A stretch of DNA of 64,000 nucleotides, taken from positions 1,359,001-1,423,000 of the forward strand of contig JAKULF010000006.1 of NCBI GenBank assembly GCA_022661535.1. The letters run 5' to 3'. The first letter of the stretch is position 1. Every line of letters begins with the position of its first letter. This stretch comes from Eutypa lata (taxonomy: Eukaryota > Ascomycota > Sordariomycetes > Xylariales > Diatrypaceae). The notes beneath the pieces are model-generated. The model had not been told where the DNA came from. It was given only the letters and a program-made list of their open reading frames with translations, and did not search any database. A program made the translations under genes and the position numbers. Positions 58,616-64,000 of the stretch are shown in pieces.

Positions 58616-60079
58616 ATGACCGTGCCGAATATGGACACTACCGGTACTACAACATCATCAAGTAACGGACCCAATGGTGAGCAATCACCTCAGTCTCGGG
58701 GCTCAGTAGCTGATAACAACAAAGAGGGCCTCGATGACAACGATGATAACGACTTCTACTATATGCCGTGGGAGAATATGGCGCCTAAATTCCAAGCCTT
58801 ATGCGTAAGTGTATGGCCTGCAGCTCATCATAGTCAGACTAAAGTCAGCTTTCTGGCAGAAGGTAGTTATAACAAGGTCATCAGCGTATCCTGGAAGGAG
58901 GATGAGGTTCTCCGAGAATACGTCATCCGAATTCCCTGCAACGAGTCAGCTATCTTGAGCTCAGTTGCTATACTAAGGTACCTCCGCCACGAAACTGAAC
59001 TGAGAATCCCCGGCGTAATATCCTACGATAATACTAGAAACAACCCACTAGAGTATGGATATATTGTTCTTGAGAAAGTCCCTGGGGTTCCCCTTCAAGA
59101 ATGCTTGGATGATCTAACCCAACATCAAAAGCTTGTTCTCGCGAGGGAAATTGGTGAGCTGTACGTTCAGTTGAGGTCTATCAAGAATCCAGCGGCTGGA
59201 TTGTTGAAGGTACCTCTTGAAGAAACCGAATCATTCATCGATCATCCTGAATCGCATCTCATTGTCGAGCCTTATGGGGCATCCACCGCTCGCTTTCCAT
59301 GGGAAATCAACTGTGAAGACTCTTCTAGTGAGTTCATCGCGTTAGACCTCTTAAAGGAAGACCCACAAGACCTATCCTGTGACGAGATGATGTTACTCCC
59401 TTTCAGACGACGCTTATATCATTTCTCACACGGACCTCATCCTAGCCGCCGCAGACTAGAGGGTCTCCAATTCTTGTTGGAAATGGTCCAAGACATGGTG
59501 AAAAGTGGTCACTTCGCCAACTCCGAAGACGCTGGATTCTGTCTCTGGCACCCAGATTTATGGCCGCGCAATGTCATGGTCGATCTCGAAGCAAGTCCCA
59601 TGATTATCGGTATCTTAGACTGGGATAGCCCCGTGTTTGCTCCTCCCTTCATAGCCGCTACCCCTCCATGGTGGTTATGGCGGAATGAAGAAGAGGAAGA
59701 GAGTGTGGATAGTGATGTCCCAGTATATACAGATCCAGAGATGGAGTCGATCTCTCGAGAAGCACTAGAGGCGGACACTCCTCAGAATGCCGAAATCAAA
59801 CGGGTTTTCGATGCTGTCGTGGGTCAGAGTTGGGTGCGTCAAGCTTACCAGCCTGAATATGCCTATGCGAGGAGGGCCTTGGAGTTGGCTCAGATAAGCA
59901 TCTGGAGTGATACTCATGTCCTTGCTTTCTTCGAGATGAGAGACATGTGGACTAAACATGTGCAAGGACGCTCTACGACGCTTACCGAAACCAAACCGAG
60001 TGCTGCGCCAGTCAATAATTTTGATCCGGAGTCGCCAACTCAGGAGACAAATGTTCACGACCAGGGAGTGCACCTGTAA
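58616..60079 (+). CDS. APH-type kinase-like phosphotransferase, 487 residues
   Basis: A single exon. After a 45-residue disordered, acidic N-terminus the fold of fungal aminoglycoside phosphotransferase-like proteins begins: a glycine-rich region AEGSYNKVISVSW, then the ATP-binding Lys replaced by Arg in YVIRIPCNESA, and the hinge region YGYIVLEKVPGVPLQECL. The catalytic loop is LWHPDLWPRNVMVD (HxDLxxxN pattern, about residue 312-322) and the metal-binding Asp lies in IIGILDWDSPVF. The tail of about 130 residues is helical and then disordered. Substrates of these fungal proteins are mostly unknown. The invariant Lys-to-Arg change, if real, may lower activity. Confidence 0.8.
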   Translation: MTVPNMDTTGTTTSSSNGPNGEQSPQSRGSVADNNKEGLDDNDDNDFYYMPWENMAPKFQALCVSVWPAAHHSQTKVSFLAEGSYNKVISVSWKEDEVLREYVIRIPCNESAILSSVAILRYLRHETELRIPGVISYDNTRNNPLEYGYIVLEKVPGVPLQECLDDLTQHQKLVLAREIGELYVQLRSIKNPAAGLLKVPLEETESFIDHPESHLIVEPYGASTARFPWEINCEDSSSEFIALDLLKEDPQDLSCDEMMLLPFRRRLYHFSHGPHPSRRRLEGLQFLLEMVQDMVKSGHFANSEDAGFCLWHPDLWPRNVMVDLEASPMIIGILDWDSPVFAPPFIAATPPWWLWRNEEEEESVDSDVPVYTDPEMESISREALEADTPQNAEIKRVFDAVVGQSWVRQAYQPEYAYARRALELAQISIWSDTHVLAFFEMRDMWTKHVQGRSTTLTETKPSAAPVNNFDPESPTQETNVHDQGVHL

Positions 60080-60454
60080 CTCTCGGAATCATATATTTAG
60101 TCGAGAAGAGATTAAATCAACCGACGTATGTATTAGGTTAAACAACTAAGCATAAGAGGCGTGCAGGCTTTTTCCGGACCAAAACAGTTGCTTCACTACC
60201 ACATCGTATTTAACAATCTGCTCGGTCATGTCATGGGCTACTCAATTGGTAAAACTATTATCTGTCTTCTACATATTGTCTACAGAGCAAACATATCTAA
60301 GCTTACTCCATCATAATTAGTATAGCAACTACCTATTAGGTCATCTACCTCAACATGTTCTGAGAACTAGCTGCATTAGACGATGACATAAAACGGTGCT
60401 AACCGTACATGCATATCATATAATCAGTCCTAAGAACCGAACTTCTCAACAAAT
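60080..60454. other. Gene-free stretch
   Basis: 375 bp between the kinase-like gene and the tRNA. Nothing recognised beyond the kinase 3' end. Confidence 0.4.
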
Positions 60455-60542
60455 TGCCGATTGGCCCAGTGGTAAAGGCGTCCGACTGTTACTTTCCCTT
60501 CGGGAAATCGGAAGATCGTGAGTTCAATCCTCACATTGGCAG
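60455..60542 (+). tRNA. tRNA with 15-nt intron, probable anticodon GTT (Asn)
   Basis: The acceptor TGCCGAT pairs with ATTGGCA (one G-T pair), the T arm is GTGAG-TTCAATC-CTCAC, and the anticodon stem TCCGA pairs with TCGGA. The A box is TGGCCCAGTGG; the B box is AGTTCAATCC, one base off consensus. The canonical loop gives CT-GTT-A, then a 15 nt insertion CTTTCCCTTCGGGAA after position 37, as in eukaryotic tRNA introns, then A38. TTTT and TTTTT tracts at 60568 and 60575 would terminate RNA polymerase III. The anticodon depends on this loop placement; an Arg-type body is also conceivable. Confidence 0.75.
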
Positions 60543-62349
60543 ATAAAGTAGAAGCAGGGAGAAAGGTTTTCTCTTTTTGTGGGTTGTGGGAAATTTTCCT
60601 ATACCTACCGCATACCGTAGCGTAGCCCTGAAGTTAGTCTAGCGGGTGGGCACCAAAGATCTAGTCCGGAGCCGTCTCCTTGGGGTCCACATCGAAACCC
60701 CTGAATGGTGTCCTACTACTATAAACTATGTACCTAGGTACCTACATAGTAGGCTTAAATTTACTTCCGCGTCAGGTAGCCTCGCCTTTAGATATCTTGA
60801 TAATTAAGATGTTAGATAATCGGCATTCCATTATAAAAGGATAGGTTAAGTCAGGTACGATGCGCAGGGAGTCATGTTAAGCCGTCGGGTGATCCTTTTC
60901 ACGATACAATACGTCAAAAGATCAAGTCTGAATTGAATATAAATGCATATAAGGTTACTAAAGACGTAATAGGAATCTATGGGTGTCGTCATAATCTTAA
61001 GTGAAGTAGGTCATTGCGGTGATAACACTAGGGTCTCTTATGATATCCAGAATATTATATCAGCCCAATGAAGCTGAAGTCTGGGTCATTATCTTCCTAT
61101 TTCAAGGCCACCATTTTGTCAGAAGAGGACGACTAGCCTGAGAAACACAGGAAGTGATGACGATGATTCGCTTATTCCAAAGCCAAAATGTGGTTTTCAG
61201 CTTGGCCCGCGCTTCTAGAAGCACATAATCGTTTTACGATCACGAGATCTCAACTTGATGATTCCCTAAACTAATACTTATGTCAATGTTTAAGCATCAG
61301 TATCAGAGCATTATTTAGCTTAGAGATGCGTTCGGCGCTTAAGTATTGAGTTGGGTTCAAGGAAAGTGTTGGGTCTGGTTGGTTGTTGGATTTGAAGAAT
61401 GTTTGTGGAACCACCTGACTTTACCCTGTGAAACGTACGGTTGGCGATCGCACTAGGTTTATCTCTTTACTTCTTCAAACAGTAACATATGCTGTGTTTC
61501 CCATGAGTCAAATTACGGGGCTCAGGGGAAGGCGATCTTGGCCTTCATCTTCACAAAGGTTATCGGGATCAAAATACGGCCTAGAAGTTCAGTTATATAG
61601 AGCAACTTAAATAGAAACTTAAATCTAAATGAGCTTTTATTATTCCGCTATTGTTAGTGATCTATTTTGGATAGATAGATCACCAGGACGAATACCTGTG
61701 TGAAAAGGGGGACTCAGTCACTACTTAGGTATGTACATATTCACTTGTTATGTGATGCTAGATATAGATGAATTTTCGTCTCAAGGTCAAATTCTCTCCA
61801 ATTGCGCCTCCGTTATTAATGGCCTACGTATTTGCCTTGCTCGCTATTTGCCAACAATGATATAATCAAGGTCAAGGCTGAAATTGTAAGATATGAAGAG
61901 GATGTTCATGTGTTGAAGGGGTTCAGATGAGAATACTAAGTGACTGAAGTTTGTTGATTATGAGTTACATTTAAAAAGATAGTAAATGCTTATAGGGAAT
62001 GTTTAAAGCCTGTGATTCATCTTCTTGCCTCCTATTTGCACTGGCATGTATATTTTCTCTTTTGTAACACCTACATGTATATGTGTACTTGTCCGGTATT
62101 AATGTTAGTTCTGCATCATAATCGCCTTTGTTTGTAGAATTATCTTATAACCACCTTACCTACCTACTTACCACTATTGAATCTCGTTACATCTCCACCT
62201 GACAACAATCACAATACCACCTATTCACCACCTACACACGAAACATAGACCTTGTCTTCTTGATTTCCCTCAGCATCGACTCATCAACCCCTCCTGCGCC
62301 TTTCCTAGCTCTCCTTTTACGCCTTCATAAATTCAATTCGCATTCGAAT
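60543..62349. other. Gene-free interval
   Basis: 1.8 kb. It contains a near-palindromic TATGTACCTAGGTACCTACATA at 60727-60748 and the promoter of the membrane-protein gene with pyrimidine-rich sequence from 62130. No other gene recognised. Confidence 0.4.
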
Positions 62350-62949
62350 ATGGGTGGCCTATCAGATCTATTGTCCCTTCAGTTCTGGATCTTCATGGTC
62401 GCTTATTCTCATGCCATCGCCCTTTTAAATCTCATGGTTTGGGACATACCATGGTTCTCATTCTTTGCACACAACGTCCACAAAAAGCACCTGCCGTACT
62501 TTACGGATCATGGCATGGATCATTATGCGCGGCAAGCCAAAACGGCCCTCGCGTTTTTGATCATTTCGATCGTACTCCGGGTCGTGGCCATCTGTTGCGT
62601 GGTAGCATGTTTCAGCAAAAAGTCGTTCGGCCGGCTCTGGTATTCGTCCGTCGCTCTGTTGGCATGCCTCTTGACTTCGCTTTCCGCTATCAATGCCGCG
62701 TGGCTGTGGAAGTGGCATATCTACTTCGAAGAGAATGAACAACAGAGATATGCGGATGATTGCATCATGCGAGCAAGTTGGCTTATTATAGAGTTAAGCA
62801 TGTTTGCTCTCCTGATATTATGTATGCTCTACTTGTTTACAGCCGAGTACATCGCCCGTTGGGTCGCGGATTTAGGACCTGGGGCGGCGGCCCAAACGAT
62901 TGACGACGACTCCTCCACCGCCCCACTTCTCCTCCAGGAGAGTAAATAA
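62350..62949 (+). CDS. Four-helix membrane protein, 199 residues
   Basis: A single exon from the ATG giving MGGLSDLLSLQFWIFMVAYS. Four hydrophobic segments are visible: about 10-30, 67-90 (AFLIISIVLRVVAICCVVAC), 97-117 (WYSSVALLACLLTSLSAIN) and 140-166 (WLIIELSMFALLILCMLYLF). Between helices 1 and 2 lies a His/Tyr-rich loop; the C-terminus is polar and ends LLLQESK. The family is not recognised; it resembles generic MARVEL-like fungal membrane proteins in length and helix spacing only. The upstream in-frame extension lacks an ATG, so this start is chosen. Confidence 0.7.
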   Translation: MGGLSDLLSLQFWIFMVAYSHAIALLNLMVWDIPWFSFFAHNVHKKHLPYFTDHGMDHYARQAKTALAFLIISIVLRVVAICCVVACFSKKSFGRLWYSSVALLACLLTSLSAINAAWLWKWHIYFEENEQQRYADDCIMRASWLIIELSMFALLILCMLYLFTAEYIARWVADLGPGAAAQTIDDDSSTAPLLLQESK

Positions 62950-64000
62950 AATAATATCTAGCATACGCTTCTTCGACAGGAGAGACCGAGGGGCGTAACT
63001 CTCTGTTCTACGGCAAGCATCAAGTTTCAACTCTGGACACGGGGCCAAGAAACTAACTGCTGAGTAGGGTGACTTGAGGGTCTGAGGCAGAATCCAGAGA
63101 CCAGCTGCTGTAAGGAGATTGCCATCGAATACTATAATAAAGGATTACGATTTCGCTTCGACGACAGGGCGACAATGTTACAGAGTAAGACGCGGGTAGT
63201 TCTCTTTAGTGGACTTGGAGTTTCATGGGTCGAGGTTATTTTTCTCTCTCTGTCGGTGCTGTAGAGTATACTATGTTAGCCTGTGTCGTATAGCTAGATA
63301 GTCCTAAATATATGGCGTATGTCACGGCACGAAGTGTAGGATTCGGGCCCACGCCGGATTCTTGTATATATAGTAGCGCTTACGTGCTACCTAGCTAGAC
63401 TTCCACCTTTCCTTCTGTGTAATTACAACAACAACATACTTATCTAGACTTCAAGGCTCATTGGTGTCGGGCTAGTGTTGTGGCTATGTCTAGAACGCGC
63501 ACAAAAGGGGTTGGTCCTCTCTTAGAATCAAGCCAGAGGAACTGCGTCGAGTGTGACCAAAACCTCGCCTTGTTCTTCAACTGACACCCAGTCTTAATAT
63601 CTGGAACAGGTGGCAGCCAACTGTCTTAAAAAGACATGCTGTAGAGAGCGCCACAATGCTTAATATATTAATTTATGCCACCATATCGACCTCATTTAAT
63701 TGGTGGGTGACACGTAGAAGGGATGGGCAACACCATGTCCAGCCAGCTATAAAATTGCACCGACTTGACTTGACTTGACTTGTTGCTGCCAAGTTAGCTA
63801 GCCTCTATCACCTACCTTGATAGGCCTTAGCATCTTGCCTATGCGTTACCTACTTACCTAAATATGAATGGCTTCTTTTAAAGCGTGCCCTTAGCGAGCG
63901 GCTATATCCGCGCGTATTTTGCAGGAGGGCGGTAAAGCAATAGGGCCCCCGCTATGTAAGTCTAAATTTAGGTAGTAATACTACGTAGCTGCTAAGCTAC
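62950..64000. other. Right end, gene-free
   Basis: 1 kb to the window edge. It contains an LTR-like segment (63320-63460) and a short CTTGACTTGACTTGACTTG tandem repeat at 63765-63782. No gene seen. Confidence 0.4.
63320..63460 (+). mobile_element. LTR-like segment followed by PBS-like site
   Basis: Starts TGTCACGGCACGAAGTGTAG, contains a TATATATAG box and ends ...AAGGCTCA, immediately followed by TTGGTGTCGGGCTAGTG, which resembles a tRNA primer-binding site of a Copia-type element. TG..CA termini and length of 141 bp fit a small LTR. No gag or pol reading frame follows in the remaining 500 bp. Confidence 0.35.

Noticed and set aside
58324..58665. 113-codon ORF overlapping the start of the kinase-like gene
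   Set aside because: Lies in the promoter or leader and overlaps the real start in another frame; no protein features.
1..64000. CRISPR arrays, bacterial operons or integrated prophage
   Set aside because: The window is intron-rich eukaryotic DNA; no spaced direct repeats of CRISPR type and no phage genes were seen.

Overview
The window comes from a filamentous ascomycete nuclear genome (Pezizomycotina). Its genes are split by short GT..AG introns of about 50-90 nt, many with CTAAC-type branch points. Gene families typical of that group are present: a Zn2Cys6 regulator, fungal STAND/NLR receptors with Goodbye and HeLo-like N-termini, a fungal P450, a DUF3176 relic and an O-methyltransferase. 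Gene density is moderate, and several AT-rich gaps hold eroded genes and LTR-like fragments. I cannot name the species.

Left part (1-9.2 kb): a compact set that looks like a catabolic or tailoring cluster. It contains a Zn2Cys6 regulator (-), a four-exon Dabb-domain protein (+), an unknown protein (+), an alpha/beta hydrolase (+), a beta-hydroxyacid dehydrogenase (-) and an amidohydrolase (+). The last two diverge from a 438 bp shared promoter. The regulator appears frameshifted near its C-terminus.

10.7-22.1 kb: a coiled-coil protein, a DUF3176 membrane-protein relic with an in-frame stop, a damaged class I methyltransferase, a 1471-residue STAND protein (Goodbye, P-loop NTPase, helical/TPR-like region, ZZ-like finger) and a SANT/Myb-like nuclear protein.

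22-38 kb: gene-poor. It holds a DUF924 protein, a 5'-truncated and frameshifted MFS transporter, a five-exon O-methyltransferase, a short-chain dehydrogenase relic, a possible 60-residue spliced gene, tandem repeats and an LTR-like fragment. 38.3-46 kb: a cysteine-rich nuclear-type protein, a six-exon P450 and a glycol/stress-type SDR oxidoreductase. 46-48.6 kb: a CT/TA microsatellite and a second copy of the LTR-like fragment.

48.6-55.4 kb: a 2222-residue NLR with HeLo-like N-domain, NACHT and a very long ankyrin array, probably a non-self recognition or cell-death receptor. 55.4-64 kb: two tiny spliced genes found by hand (a 91-residue Gly/His-rich MCFG protein and an 80-residue RNase-kappa-like membrane protein), an APH-type kinase-like protein, an intron-containing tRNA, a four-TM membrane protein and another LTR-like fragment.

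Exon borders were inferred by eye from splice signals, reading-frame continuity and family expectations. Family names come from motif recognition, not from searches.
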